Of a stretch of 64,000 nt of DNA, positions 51,401 through 64,000 are shown in pieces (position 1 is the first letter of the stretch; each line of letters opens with the position of its first letter). Source of the stretch: Penelope pileata (taxonomy: Eukaryota; Chordata; Aves; Galliformes; Cracidae). The notes beneath the pieces are model-generated. The model did no database searches. It was not told the origin of the DNA and was given only the letters and a program-made list of their open reading frames with translations. The stretch spans positions 880-64,879 of the forward strand of contig WBMW01003938.1 of the NCBI GenBank assembly GCA_013396635.1. Direction: 5' to 3'. Position numbers and translations under genes: made by a program.

Positions 51401-54400
51401 TTCGGGAAGTTGTATTGAGAAGGATTTTGGTTTCTTGCTGTTAAATGTCAGGGTCCTACAACATCCAAGGCTTGCAATGTTCTTCCTGAGAAATCTGGAC
51501 ACGATAAAGGCGTTTGACAGATGTTTAATTTATAGGCAAGCTTGCAGCTACTTCAGGTAGGAGCATGGGTTGTGACCCAAAATTTGTTTTAACTGGCTGT
51601 AATGTGACACACGATGCTGCTGCCATTGGAGGTTGTAGGTGTCTGCCATTCTGGGTATTTTTCTTGTTCCTGAATGGCTGACAGCTTTTACGAAAGCAGA
51701 AAAGGTTTTGCAGTTTCTGAGGGATCCGAATGGGGACCAGTAATATATCCAGTCATGTTTTGCAAGGTTTGTTATTGCAGTGAGGGATGAAACATGAGGA
51801 AAGAATTTTTTGCAATTTGGTGACTGTGGATGGGAAAAGACCAAGTGACTTTCAGTAGGAGAACGAGATGCAGAGAAGGATCAATTATTTTCAGAGATAT
51901 ACTGGAAGAATAAATTCTGTGGCCAAAAGTCCTCTGTGGAAGGAAGGATGATCACGTTCCATTTTTGGTAACAGTTTCGGTGTTTGTAAAGCACAGAGCA
52001 AGTTGTTGAGTTAATGACAGGGGTGTGATGAAGGGCTCTTGCAGGCAAGTGTGGAAACTCTACAGTTGGGGTGCTCTATTTGTCCTAGATGCAGAAACTC
52101 TGAATAGGAGGGTTTTAGGAAAGTTTTCCTTTGCACAGCTGACTGATGCCCTTCCACCAGTTTAGCAGTGAACAAATACCTGGGGAAATCAGCAGTGTCA
52201 CAGAGAATGGTGTGTGATGGAAGCACTGGAGGCCATATGTCTGAAAAATATAAAACAAATCCTGCACTATGTCATTTGTGTTTGCTGCATTCAAGCAATC
52301 TGTTTGGAGTAGAATAATGGGATTGAACATCATTTTGAACAACTTCTGTGGCAACGTGAGAGTTGTAGATCTGTCTGAGAAAAATCTAATCTGTACAAAT
52401 TTCAGATTTCCTAGTTTTTCTTATTTTTATTTTGTGAACATCATAGAAGGTTGTAGACAACCTAGTAAACGGAGCCAAGAGTACATTAGTAGGAGAAGTG
52501 TGACAAAAGGATGGAAGAGATGGTCCATTATTAGCAAAACAGTGTAGGAAGCTGTTTCAAACTTCAAGTCACTTCCTACTCAACCGTTACTTCAAGAAAA
52601 GGTGTTCAGAGTCAAAACCACAACCACTTGCCTTTTTTATGGCACATTATTAATGCATTTTGGCATGTAGCTACACTTTTGTGCACTTCTGAAGCATACT
52701 ATTTTTTGAAGAACTTCCGGCAAAAATGGAACATAATAAGAAGGTAATTGAAAGTTACTCCTTAATTTGCTTTGGATTACGGCGACACAAGATCTTCATT
52801 CTCTTAGTTTGTTGAAAGTGTCTCTAAGGAGGTGCTGTGTGGTGAAGTAGATGGTAGGTAAACCTTCCTTAATGATAGGTACATGCTAGAAATCGTATGC
52901 TCCTCTTGAGCAACTGTCTTATGGATCCTTTCTGTCCCGAGGCTCAAGTGGAAGAACACAGCCTTTCAAACTGAATATTAGGGGAGAGCCTGTTGACCTG
53001 AGATTATGAACCAAAGATTATGCTAGCAGGCTGTTTCTGCACCTTACAATATATATGTGGAAATGCTGCTGGATCCCCTGGAGTTACATTTCTGTAAATA
53101 TCTAAGGTATGGCAGAGACTGTGTGAATTCTATTTTCCTGAGGGAAATTTGCTTCTCCTGCTGTTGAAACCACCTTGCCCTAATTCTGTCCTTGCTGTTG
53201 TTTGGACAACATACACTTGATCCCTCGGTGAGTGCTGGACAACTGCAACTGAGATTAAGGGAGGAAACAATTAAATGATTCTTTGTTTAGCGGTAATTAA
53301 GTCACTGGAAACTGCAAAGGCTGGACTAGATTCAAGCCCCAGAGCTTTGAAGGTAGCATTAGCTGCAGCTCTCTGGCTGTGGGTGGCAGAAGAAACCATA
53401 GAGCAACAAGAAAACCAGAAGAAAGCAAGAGATTGAACAACTAGTGTGGTCTTGACAGAAAGCCAAAAGAAAGGCTGTCAGAAGATCTTGGAACTGGAAT
53501 GACAGCCTTCAGATTCTCCTCTTGACAGAACCTACCATGGTTAGAGAAGCAGATACCGTGTACTTCCCTTATAAATAAACAAGACTGCATTAAAGAAGTA
53601 ATTGACCTCACCTCCTTTTCAAAGAAACAACCTGTGAGGCCCTAGAAATTTCCTAACTTGGCAGGCAAGAATTAACAACATTTTAGATCATTGCCTCGGT
53701 GGCAGAAAAGTCTAACATGGGCCAGAAGGAGACAGAAATCACATTGCATACAAAACACTCCTGCATGCTGCTACTACTTTTTTTTCTTTTCTTTTTTTCC
53801 CCCCGTACCTGTTTGGTCTAAGGAAGTATTTTCATTAAAGCCTGAAATAGTTTTCCACTCCAGGTGACAAGATCAGTCATGTGTTGCAAGGTACTTGGTG
53901 ACAGATGACCTAGGAAGACAGATGACATATTGTGCAGGTCTCATGTAGAATTTGCCATTTTCAGTTTCTTTTCTGAACTATGTTGAAACCACTCTCTCTA
54001 TTCCAGACACCTGTGCAGATTGATAGTAAACTTCAGAAGGCAGTAGTTTGTAAATGTCAAATAGGCCCTGAATGTTAATGTTTCCTAAGCAATAAAGTAA
54101 ATGAGTAATTCATTTTGTGGAAGTAACGCATGAAGTCTTTGTAGGGAGCAGATGTGGAGGCAGTCACCTTGTCCTGCCTTCTGCTTAGCACTGCGTTTAA
54201 TTGTTCTTGAAAGTTTTTAATTGATGAATGTCATGTATAATGTTGAATATGTGCACAGAGAGCAGTTCTGCATCCTCTCCATTGGTAAGGTGCACTATTC
54301 CGTAACTCTTATTTTCATCGTCTTAACTAAATAGTCTAACCTAATTCCCATTACTTATATTGTCACTGAGAAATGGTGTTCCAATCCCAAACTCTTTGCT

Positions 54401-55676
54401 ACTATCTTTATGTGGCTATAGAAGTGATTCATGTTTTTCCATTCTACCTTCCTAGGTTTGATTATTTGGATTCTATGGCCTAGAATAACATCTCTTCATA
54501 ATTATCCAAAGCTGTGATCCTTTTTGTTATTCTCTAAAATGTCTCCATTTTGCTATGGACTTTAAAAGAATGCTGTAAGAAAATAAATCAGATAGTGTCT
54601 GAACAGAAGGCACTGTCAAAGAAGCACGCAAACCGCTTGTTCAGTATAGCAGTACATTTTCTTTTGTGACCGTTTACAATATTGACTCAGTCGTGTGATC
54701 CCAGTATTCATTTCTTTCTTTCATGCAGCACAGCCAGCTTGCTTACTTTATCTGTTTATATCTGGATCCTTTGGGTGATAGAATGATGGTAGTTCTGGAT
54801 TCACCCTCAGAACTCAAGGTTAAATTCCTAGTGACCACTGGAATTGGGACTTCATTTGGCTGGAGCTGCCAAAATCCAGGTGCTCATACTGTATGCTGTA
54901 TTACACATGTAGCAAGGACAAGCGATAGATCATACTTAACCAGAAAGCAATAATGGCAGTGCAAATAGAGATTGCCTTTTGCTTAAGTACAAAACAGGCT
55001 TCACAAACAAGTTTGAGACAGGTCAGGAGTTAAGAATAAGATTCTCTATGCAGTTATATCAGTTCTGTACTAAAGTAGTTGAACAGGCTTTCCTGGTGCT
55101 GCAATTATGCTGTTATTACAAGATATTCCTGCCTGCACTGCTTTATCTCTAAAAGTTCCAGTTATGGAACATAGTCCCATTGTATTAAAGATTATAAAGC
55201 AGGAAGAAAGGAGAAAGAGTAGACTGGACTGGATAAAGGAATGAGAGTAGAAAAAGAATACAGAGCAAAGGTACAATATGGCTGTCTAGGAAGTAATGAT
55301 ATAAATGTTCTTTGGTAGGTGGAACTAATTGACTGAGTTCTGGTATAGGGTAGAACTTTCCTTTTGGAAAACCAATCATGGAAGCCTCTCATCTTGCTTT
55401 GAACTCAGGTGACCAGCATCAGGGACAGGGACTTCTATACTGGGCTGTATATACTCAGCTTCAGGTTTGGTTTCCTGGAATAATTTCGTTTCATCATTTC
55501 ATCTCTTTGTCTTTGTCTCTCTTTTATTGCAAATTTATTGCAAAATCTAATGTGTTTCAAGGCAATTACAAGTAGAACAACTTCTGCCATACCATATTTT
55601 ATACAGTTATCGCAGAATTACAGGTCTGCTACTGCCACTTGTATTTCCCTTCAGCCTGTATGCTAGCAACCGCTTC
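48421..55676. other. DNA upstream of RGMB, no gene seen
   Basis: GC content falls from about 48.9 kb onward. Open frames are short and overlap on both strands. A G run of about 10 lies at 48481-48490 and a pyrimidine-rich run at 53777-53802. In mammals a divergent lncRNA starts near the RGMB promoter; nothing in the sequence alone shows one here. Confidence 0.45.
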
Positions 55677-56106
55677 CATAGAATCATGGAATCATAGAAT
55701 ATGCCTGGTTGGAAAGGACACATAAGAACTGAACAAACAAAGAGGCTTCAGCTGCTTGTCATACATCTTCCCCTCTAGACCCTTCACCATCTTTGTAGCA
55801 CTCCTCTGGACTCCTCTCTAATAGTTTTATGTTGTTTTTGTACTGTGGTGCTGAAAATTGCACACAGTACTCAAGGTGAGGCTGCACCAGTACAATGCAG
55901 GATAGCCCGCTCCCTAGACCAGATAGCAATGCTATGCTGGACGCACCCCAGAATATGGTTGGCCTTCCTGGCTGCTTGGGCACACTGCTGACTCATGTTC
56001 AACTTGCTGTCCACCAGGACCCCCGGTCCCTTTCAGCAGGGCTGCTCTCCAGTATCTCATCCTCCATTCTGGGCCTCAGAGGGGTTTCACCTAGATGCAG
56101 GAGCTT
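55677..56106 (-). repeat. Old CR1 LINE fragment
   Basis: Antisense CR1: CATAGAATCATGGAATCATAG at the left, then CTTCCCCTCTAGACCCTTCAC, CTCCTCTGGACTCCTCTCTA and CAGGGCTGCTCTCCAGTATC. On the minus strand part of the CR1 ORF2 C-terminus is still readable (VQPHLEYCVQFSAPQYK), now broken by substitutions and deletions. Confidence 0.9.
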
Positions 56107-56420
56107 GCATGGACAGAGCAGTTTACAGGCTGGGTATTTAATGGGCAAACGAGAGACACACTTGAGGAACAACATAGAAAACAAAATCCTGTGGTCACAG
56201 AAGAAATGGATAGCTTCCCTTTGAAAACCCTGAGCCACTACCAAGCCTCCCCCATCCCTGTGTCTGTTAACCCATCTCATTCTGTTGAGTGGAATCCTCC
56301 TGTAGAAAGTCTTCTCTTCTCAAAACACAAGAAGATGATGAGTGCGTTAGATCATTTCATCAGAAAAAGTAATTTAACCAAGCTTCAATTCCTAGTCCTT
56401 ACTCATACTCAGGTGGAAAG

Positions 56421-56462
56421 CTAACATTATTCTTCTTGCTGCTAACATTATTCTTCTTGCTG
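56421..56462 (+). repeat. Perfect 21-bp tandem duplication
   Basis: CTAACATTATTCTTCTTGCTG occurs twice in direct succession without mismatch. Confidence 0.95.
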
Positions 56463-59400
56463 CTGTCCCTCCAACTGATGACTCATTGATCACTAATACT
56501 TACTAGCTTAGAGATTCCATATGAGTGTTAGGCTGCAAAAACAGTGAGACTGAACTTTCCACTTAAATTCCAGACAAGAACATCTGTGGGTTGTGCGAAG
56601 GAGTACAATGTCGGTAACAAGTGTGAATGTTGGCAGTGTTGATTTTTTGAGTAAAGAGCATATGAAAATGGGGCACACAAGACATGCTTTTAGTATCTGT
56701 TGTTTTGATGACATTGAACAGTAATTGCTACAATGTTAATTATTCAACATATAAAAGATTTAAAACTGATTTACTATTGTATTTCTTTGTGAGTACTTTA
56801 TAGAATAAATTCCTTGATTTCAGTAAAAGAAAGCCAGATTTATTTAATTGTTTCGATGCATCAGTGGTTGTGGGTTGGGTCATGACAATCATATCGGTCT
56901 GTTTACTGCCCTTGAATTTTTGGGCAGCTTGCAAAACATGTTTTCATCTGTTATGATGTCTGGAAGCAGCTGCTGTCCCTGAAGATCACATCACTGGATC
57001 AAGGTGCTGGTGAGGAGGTGTGAGGTTATGATGCATGCCAAACAAATGACTGGTTTGCAATTCAAAACGTGTCTCTTCTACTCTTCATTTTTGGCTGCCT
57101 TTGCTGGATCACACTTAATTTGTGCACAGTTGCTGGTATTCTGGATCTTCCTCTGCTGGACATAGAGGACAGGACACTGGTGCGCTGTCCCATATGCATG
57201 TAGAAGGTCTTGATTCTTTTTCCTTAACTTTGCTGCAGGATTTTTCATGCTATTGGGGCTGATCTGTATAGGCAGAAGAGCTGTTTGTGGTGGGGTAGAG
57301 AACACTTTTTGAATTCCCAGCCATTGTTGAAAGCTTCAATCAGTATGTGCTGTGTAGTCACTGTGTAGACACTACAGAATCGTTTATGCTGTCATCATTT
57401 CTCTTTTATGTTGATGCTTTTTAAAGCAGGAAAGTTTGAATGGTTCCCTCCAAGCATAACATTGCTGTTTTCATTTCAACCTTACAGACAGGGTGCACAG
57501 CCCAATCTTGTTGAGTTTGTGCCTAGAGACCTTTTTAATCACTGTTACCATTTGTACTTTTATTAGCAATCTCGCAAGGAAAGATGCTGGATAATGTCTG
57601 AACAAGCACATTGTGTTCACAGACCCTCCTCTGTGCAGGAGATGTTATGAACCAGGCAGAGTCCCCATCCTGCCCACAACACCCATAGGTCGCCTGCACA
57701 ACTGTTCAGCTGATGTGACGACAGCCCAGGCTTTACTTACCTTTCCAGCAGTGCTTTTACAGGACTCAGGAAATCTGGCAGTCTTCAGATGGAGAAAGAA
57801 AATTGGAATTCTCTACTCTGGCATCACTTTCATGATTGGGTAACCCCAACAAAAATGTTTAACAAAACGTGCTGGCCTTTCTGTTTCTTCCAGGTTTAAT
57901 TTGTCTGCACTTTAAAGGGAAACATGAAGAGGCACAATGTGTCTCCTGTTATTAAGGGGCTTTTTTTCTCACCTTGTTAGCAGATACAATGGCCTTGTGG
58001 ACCTGTAAATACTGTGTGAAAAATCCAGAAACAGATATGTAAATCTCTTTAATTTACATAAAGAGAGAAAGTTGAAATCTATTTTGTCTGCGTGGGAAAT
58101 ATGCAAGCTGCACTTCCCTTTAGTTCCACCAGTGCTCTGGGCCTGGGCTGGACCTCAGTTGCATCATTACAACAATTCACTCCTGTCCTGATGTTTCTCT
58201 GTACTTTCCATATGCAGTACAAATCATATGGGGGGTATCACTTGTTTTGGGTATCCAGCCAAAAAAAAAAACAATGATAAAGCCACGCTGTGGGCTCGTA
58301 TTGCACATACTGATTTCATTTGCTGACTGGAGGGTGCACAGTGATCTTATTTTATCCTCTGCCTTTCATTAATTGCTGCACCTTTGATGTCTCCAAGGTC
58401 TGTCAGTTTGAGGATCTAGGAAAGATTCTTTCCCCGCTGTGTGTTAGCTTATTACCCAGCCATCTGGGAGAGGACAGATCACTTTGAAGGTTAGGCTACA
58501 CTTGTCACAGTTTTGGCATATGCAGCAGTGTTTGGAAAACTTAGGGACCGGTCATTCGAAGGTCCCCATGTCTAAGTGGAGCACAAATACATTAAGGCTA
58601 GGCTGACTGATGAGGCAGCGTTAAGAGGAAGACTTTGTCTTGTGCAGTTTTCCTTCAGTCTCCTGTGCCATTTTTTGGTCTGAAGGGACAGATTGTGCCT
58701 TCTCATTGCAGTTACTAGTGCAAACCTGGAACGGCAGATGGGCCATACCTTCCCTGTATGCCTTACAGTCAGGTTTTTGTGCTGGAGCCAAGAACCACCC
58801 CAGAACATATTCTGGATCATCAGAGGTTGCCACTTCGTTGGTACATGTGGACGCTCTGTTTGTAGCTTTCTTACTCTCTTGTTGTTCCTATATTCCTATC
58901 TTTCTTTTGAAGTGGCTTTTCAGAGAAGCCCTAGGAATGGTATGGTTTCCATACATAATAGGGACAGAAGGATCGAAACTTCTTTTCTTTCTGGTAGGAA
59001 AACAATAAACCTCAAGGAATTTTTTTGTCTTCATTATACCAAAGATTATTGAGAGATTGATTTTTAATTAACCATTTATATAAAATGTCTCTAGGTTCCT
59101 TTTTATTATATGTGATTATTGTTGTTTTGCTTTCAAATCTTATTTCATCTGCAGGGTATTCTCTTTCCATCTACATTTGGCTTTTCGTTTATTTCTTAGT
59201 TTTGCCGCTGTCCACTTAATTCCCTCTCACTCCTCTCATTCCTGTGTTCTGTCACTTACTTTCAGCTCTTTGCATGCTTTGTCCTTTCCAGTTGCTTATT
59301 TTACAACCTCCATCAATTTCTCTGTGAAATTCCCACTCCCTTGCTGCAGTTCTTGCCTTCTAGCTCTTTTGAGACCTGCTCCTTGGTGTATTTAGTTTCC

Positions 59401-62400
59401 CGTTCCCAGTTGTGGCATCCCATACCAAACCCAGATGGGCCCAATCACAGCGCAGCAGCTGAGCTGGCTGCAGACTGCAGAGGCTCAGCGGTATGGTTTC
59501 AGAGCAGCAGTGGTTTATTGGAGGCGTATCTGTTTCAAATTGCTACAGCTGTGCTGCTGCAAGATGGGGAATTTGGGAGGGGGGTGGGGAGAATGCCAGG
59601 TGCAGCACGTGAAGCACGTGCAGCTGTCACACTGTGCTGCATCCTATTTTACTCACTCTCAGGCATCCTAACGTTATCCAGGGGTATTGAGCTATTGCTT
59701 TAGTGCACTGAGGAGTAAGGTTTTCTCTTGTTCTGCTAGCAAACAAGCCACCAGTCCTGTGTTAGGTTTCAGAATTGCTGACTGTGCTAAAACATATTTA
59801 TTTTAACATTTCAGGTTTTCTAAGGGAAATGTTCATGTGATTACCCCTATATGTGTATTTTGACCTGCCCCTCCTCCCACTTAATTCCTAACCTTCCTGG
59901 ACAGTTTCAATCTGCTTAACAAGTAGAGAACAACTTATGAGAACAAGTTGCAAAGATACAAATTCCTGTCACTTTAATAAACAAAACAGATGAGTAGAAA
60001 GGAAGAAATCAAGCAAGAAATCGTTGAGGGGACTCGTTTTACTGTTAGTAGTTTCTGAGGAATCTTTACAGAAGGGAGAAGGGAAGAAGGGAGAGGAACC
60101 TTGCTTCAACAGTTGGAAAAGCTTTAATCCTAAGTTGGAAGGGATTATAGAAGAGCACCATAGAGATGGCAGCAGGAGAGTCTGCTCTCTTGGAAACTAG
60201 CCTGTTATCATTTTATTGCTTGTGAATCTGCTGCTTCCAAGCGTGGACTGTCCCTGGCATTTCTTCACATATGCACAGAGTTATTCACAGTCTGTAGCGT
60301 TTAATGGTGCATAACAGCTGTAGGTAATGAAAGAGTTCAAGGATTCTTCTCATCATTACAGATCTGTATTATGTTAATGGCTGTGGCTCTCCAGTTGCAG
60401 TACCAACGTGTGCTGTGTGCTGTTGAAGCCCAAAGGAGACAGAGCCAGGACTGGGCTGGATGGGAGGAAAACCTGAGGCATGGGAAGCAAACAATCCGTG
60501 CATGGAGAAAGCATCCTTCACTACTCTTGTGCGTCTCCTGCATTTACAACTTGGTATAAACCCTGCCACAGGATAAATCCTGACAGGAGGAGTAGAAGTG
60601 CTGTCTGTGGAATAACTCACTTTTCCTGTAGGCCTCAAGCCTGGGGACTTAAAAAATAGTAATGGTGCTTATAGGGAGGTTCTTTCAGACCTTCTTGGCT
60701 GTGTTAGCAGCACCAGGGTGTTAGCCCAACGCTGTTCTGATGCCTGCCAGATGCAGGCGTGGGATGCGCCCATGAAGACTCTTGGACTCCCTTAGCTATT
60801 ACACCAGCAGTTGTTTGCATCGAAAGCACATGCTCTGCACGTGTGTTTTTGCTGTTCAATACATTTTTGTCTTCCTACAAATACTGCATGTCTGTCTTCT
60901 GTCTACCTAAGCCCCCAAACCTGAGAAGATCCCATCTTTTGTTGTTATTGTTGTACTTAACAGAAGGCCCAAGGCCTAAGAGCATGCGGAGCACTGGCTT
61001 CCTTGGTTAAAACATGGGGCAGTCTCCAGGTCTTGAAGGTTTCCTTTCCCTGTGCTCCTCTCACCTCTTCACCTCTAATCCTTGGCCTCTACTATTAAAT
61101 GTGAGTCTGCTAATACACCAGCCCTGCCTAAAACCACTGCTTCAAAATAGGCACAGGGACATTGTGATATGGAAAATGCTTCTTCACAGCTTTCCTCAGT
61201 TGGGAAACTGACTTTTGTCCTTATGCTATCTTGGCATTAGATAAAGTAAAATCATCTGTAGCTCTCAGAACTCTGAAGAACTGTGACAAGCTAATTAATT
61301 AGGTATCAAGCCATCTGATTCCAGTGGAAAATGAGCTACCTCCTTAGAGGGTTAGATAGCTCACAACTGCCTAATGAAATTTACTTCAGGAAATGCCCCA
61401 TGATTATCTGTGTTTTTGCAAGGAGGGAATCTGGACTGAAGATATGGATATCTGGACTCTTTATTCATTTCATTGATGAGAGTTTTCCTTGGGATGCTAT
61501 TTGTTGTTTATATGGTTGCATGATAAGATATTAGTACTATGGTCATTTCCATGAGATGATTATATGGTACAAAAGAAATTGACAGCTTCTGAGTTACATG
61601 GTAGACTAACTTCACAGATTCCTTTAGCCCTAGTGGTGCTGTATCAACCCCAGTGACTCTGTGTGTGATCAAATGACCTCATCTTCCAATATTTTCCTTC
61701 TGTTTAGTATCACAGGCAGTGGATAACAAAAGTAAAACAGAACAAAGCATGGTAGCTTTTGTTTCTAGAGGTACAGATATACACCATAATGGGTTATGAT
61801 ATTAACTCACTGCTCTGATTGATTTGATAAATGACAGATAGTCATAGCACTTCCTTTGTGATAATATGCAGCTGCCATTAAATCAGTCTTTCACATTTCC
61901 GTTTTCCTGCATCTTCAGTTGCAGCCTCACATCGACTTTAATAGTTTACCAAATTACATCTCTGGATGTTATCTTTTTTCCATATCTACCAAGCAAACAG
62001 TGCCCAGCAAATGCTATTTAATTACCATTATTGTAGACAAAGGTATAGAAGCAATATCCATCTCTAAATTCCAGTCATTCACAACCACCTCAATTACTGT
62101 GTTGCTGTAATGTTACAACACTGGGAGAACAGGAAGTTCTTTGCATTTAAAATCATCTGGTCTATCTGTATGGTTTAGATTACGCTGCCATGGGCAGGTC
62201 CAGGGAAGTGTCACCACTTCCTAGCTAAAGAAGAAAAAAAAGGCTGAAGCAGTATTTAAGTGCATTTAGATCAATGTACAGCATGCTTCCAGAACTTCTT
62301 TTCCTTTTATGACTTATGTATAGCACAGGATTGGATCTGTTTCCATAATGAAAGGGATCCATGATGTCTTTCCTGTCTAATGTTTGACAAGACTTACTCC

Positions 62401-62766
62401 TGGATGTTGAAACTTCCTTGATGTACATCACATTAAAACACAGTACTCCATTTTAAAAACAGATTATTAGAATCATAAAGTACACATATATGTGAAACCT
62501 TCTTTCCACTCCTCTTTGATGGAATGTATCTTTATTTGCAGACTGAAAACAGTAATTAATGATTCTTTACTTTTGAAATGGTCTAATAAAATCAATTAAC
62601 ATTGCCACTCAGGGTAGTAGCATGAGTAGCATGGTGAAGGCTGTCTAGATATTTGGAAGGCTTCTCTTTGAATAAGTTATTTATACATCTCAAGGTCTGT
62701 TGTGCCTTTTTGCAATGTACTCACTGAAAAATATTTTTCATTCCTCCCAAATTCTCTTCAGCAAAA
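56463..62766. other. Upstream DNA, no gene seen
   Basis: Unique-looking AT-rich sequence with no recognisable exon, RNA gene or transposon. Bases 61760-61794 recur inside the CR1 at 62913-62947. 59440-59700 is more GC-rich with overlapping open frames and may be an unrecognised repeat. Confidence 0.45.
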
Positions 62767-63068
62767 ATCATAGAACCATAGAATATCCTAAGTTGGAAGG
62801 GACCCATAAGGATCATAGTCCAACCCATGGCTCCATACAGGACCCCTCAAAATTCAAACCCAATATCTGAGAGCATTGTCCAGACACTTCTTGAAATCTG
62901 GCAGGTTGGGGCTGTTTCTAGAGGTACAGATATACACTATAATGGGTATTCCACTGTCTTTCCACTGCCCTGGGCAGCCTGTGCCATGCCCATCACCCTC
63001 TAGTGAAGAACCTTTGCCTGATACCCAGACTGATCCTCCCCTGTTGCAGCTTCATGCTGTTCCCTGCT
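62767..63068 (-). repeat. Old CR1 LINE 3' fragment with internal insert
   Basis: Antisense CR1: AATCATAGAACCATAGAATAT, GTTGGAAGGGACCCATAAGG, CCAACCCATGGCTCCATACA, GCATTGTCCAGACACTTCTT and CTGGGCAGCCTGTGCCATGC. Bases 62913-62947 do not belong to CR1 and match 61760-61794. Confidence 0.9.
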
Positions 63069-64000
63069 TTGAAGATCTTCCATTTTGAATACTTTAATGG
63101 AGATTTAAAGCACAGTTTTATGGCAGGGGCCTCATTTTGTGATATTTTGTGACCTGGAAAAAAATATCTGAATCTTTTGGGGCAAAGGTTGTGTTTAGCT
63201 TATCCCTGGAAGAGTAAAATTAGGAAGAATATTTTCAAGAGAAGGTCAGTTCTGTCATGTCAGGGGATTTCTTGAGCCTCGAAAGGTAAACTTCATTTTG
63301 AATTTGTCTCTCATTAAGAAGATAAGAGAAGGAATACACATCTGACCTCAGCCTTAAGTTAAAATACTGCCTCCAGGCAGTATTTCTTTTTCCAATCTAT
63401 TACTCCTTTCTAGCAAATATATTTAATATTGCTAAGATAAGATCCTGTCAGACACCATGAACATTTATGGTACACTATTGTTTTTTTTTTAAAAAAAAAC
63501 ATTTTTAAACCACAAAAGTGAGTAAAATATCGCTTCTAAAAAGACTTAAACTTCTGTTTAATGGATTTGTTAGTGTGTCAGGTGCTCTCTTTATAAATGA
63601 AACTGATTTGCAGAGATATCAGTCTCTCAGTGCACAATGTTTGTTTTGCGATGATTGTCCTGATGAATTTCATTCTTCATCGCTGGTTTAATCTCCAAGA
63701 CCTGATTAACGTCTCGCCTATTACCAAGTGCTTGGGAAGAGCATTATGTGTGTGTGAGGAAGGTGATTATCCATTGACATGGGAATGGCAGGAGAAATTA
63801 ATATGGTGAGACAATTTTCTGCCATGAAAGTGTATTATTTTGCCTGCCTTGCATTCTGGCACAGGATGTTAAACTAGGGCTAAAGTTTTCTTTATTAGCA
63901 ATTACCAACCCTTTGCAAAGGCAGAATTCTGTTTGTTTGAGTGCATGTGTGTATGAAAGAGATTTTGACAGAGGGAAAGAAAGACATTGACAGCTGCCGC
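63069..64000. other. Right-edge DNA, no gene seen
   Basis: AT-rich; a T/A run lies at 63481-63499. No exon or repeat recognised. Confidence 0.45.

Overview
The window is bird genomic DNA. Introns and intergenic DNA are AT-rich, the interspersed repeats are avian CR1 LINEs and avian-type endogenous retroviral LTRs, and two vertebrate genes lie tail to tail: the 3' half of CHD1 (+ strand) and most of RGMB (- strand). Human chromosome 5 has the same convergent pair. In most birds CHD1 is sex-linked with Z and W copies. I cannot assign the species, and RGMB plus a modest repeat load favour Z (or pseudoautosomal) over a repeat-packed W, but some amino-acid replacements at normally conserved sites keep the W copy possible.

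Layout. 1-1171: 5' end of an endogenous retrovirus in antisense orientation inside a CHD1 intron (leader, proline-type primer binding site, complete LTR), running off the left edge. 1339-18908: eighteen CHD1 exons that join in one open frame (868 codons plus stop). They cover the end of the SNF2 helicase, the SANT-SLIDE DNA-binding region, the CHCT domain and the His/Ser/Arg/Asp-rich tail. An extra 88-codon lysine/glutamate-rich in-frame exon (11226-11489) and a weaker 23-codon candidate (9226-9294) lie between core exons. 18909 to about 19705: CHD1 3' UTR. About 19.7-30.5 kb: intergenic, with a long A tract, an LTR fragment and a CR1 tail. About 30.5-34.0 kb: probable RGMB 3' UTR. 33988-34656 and 47215-47723: the last two RGMB coding exons (GDPH self-cleavage site, cysteines, GPI-signal tail), separated by a 12.6 kb intron holding a 5'-truncated CR1 with an open reverse-transcriptase frame nested in an older CR1, a truncated copy of the left-edge LTR family, and an old solo LTR. 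48.1-48.4 kb: CpG-rich block broken by a 103-base N run where the RGMB promoter and signal-peptide exon should be. 48.4-64 kb: no recognisable gene, only CR1 remnants and small duplications.

CHD1 is a nuclear chromatin remodeller acting with transcribing RNA polymerase II. RGMB is a GPI-anchored BMP co-receptor and neogenin ligand. Their adjacency is conserved synteny and not a functional operon. I saw no clearly new biological system. The most interesting points are the lysine-rich CHD1 cassette exon, the Z-or-W question, the missing RGMB first exon, the retroviral insertions, the nested CR1 and a 35-bp apparent templated insertion inside a CR1.
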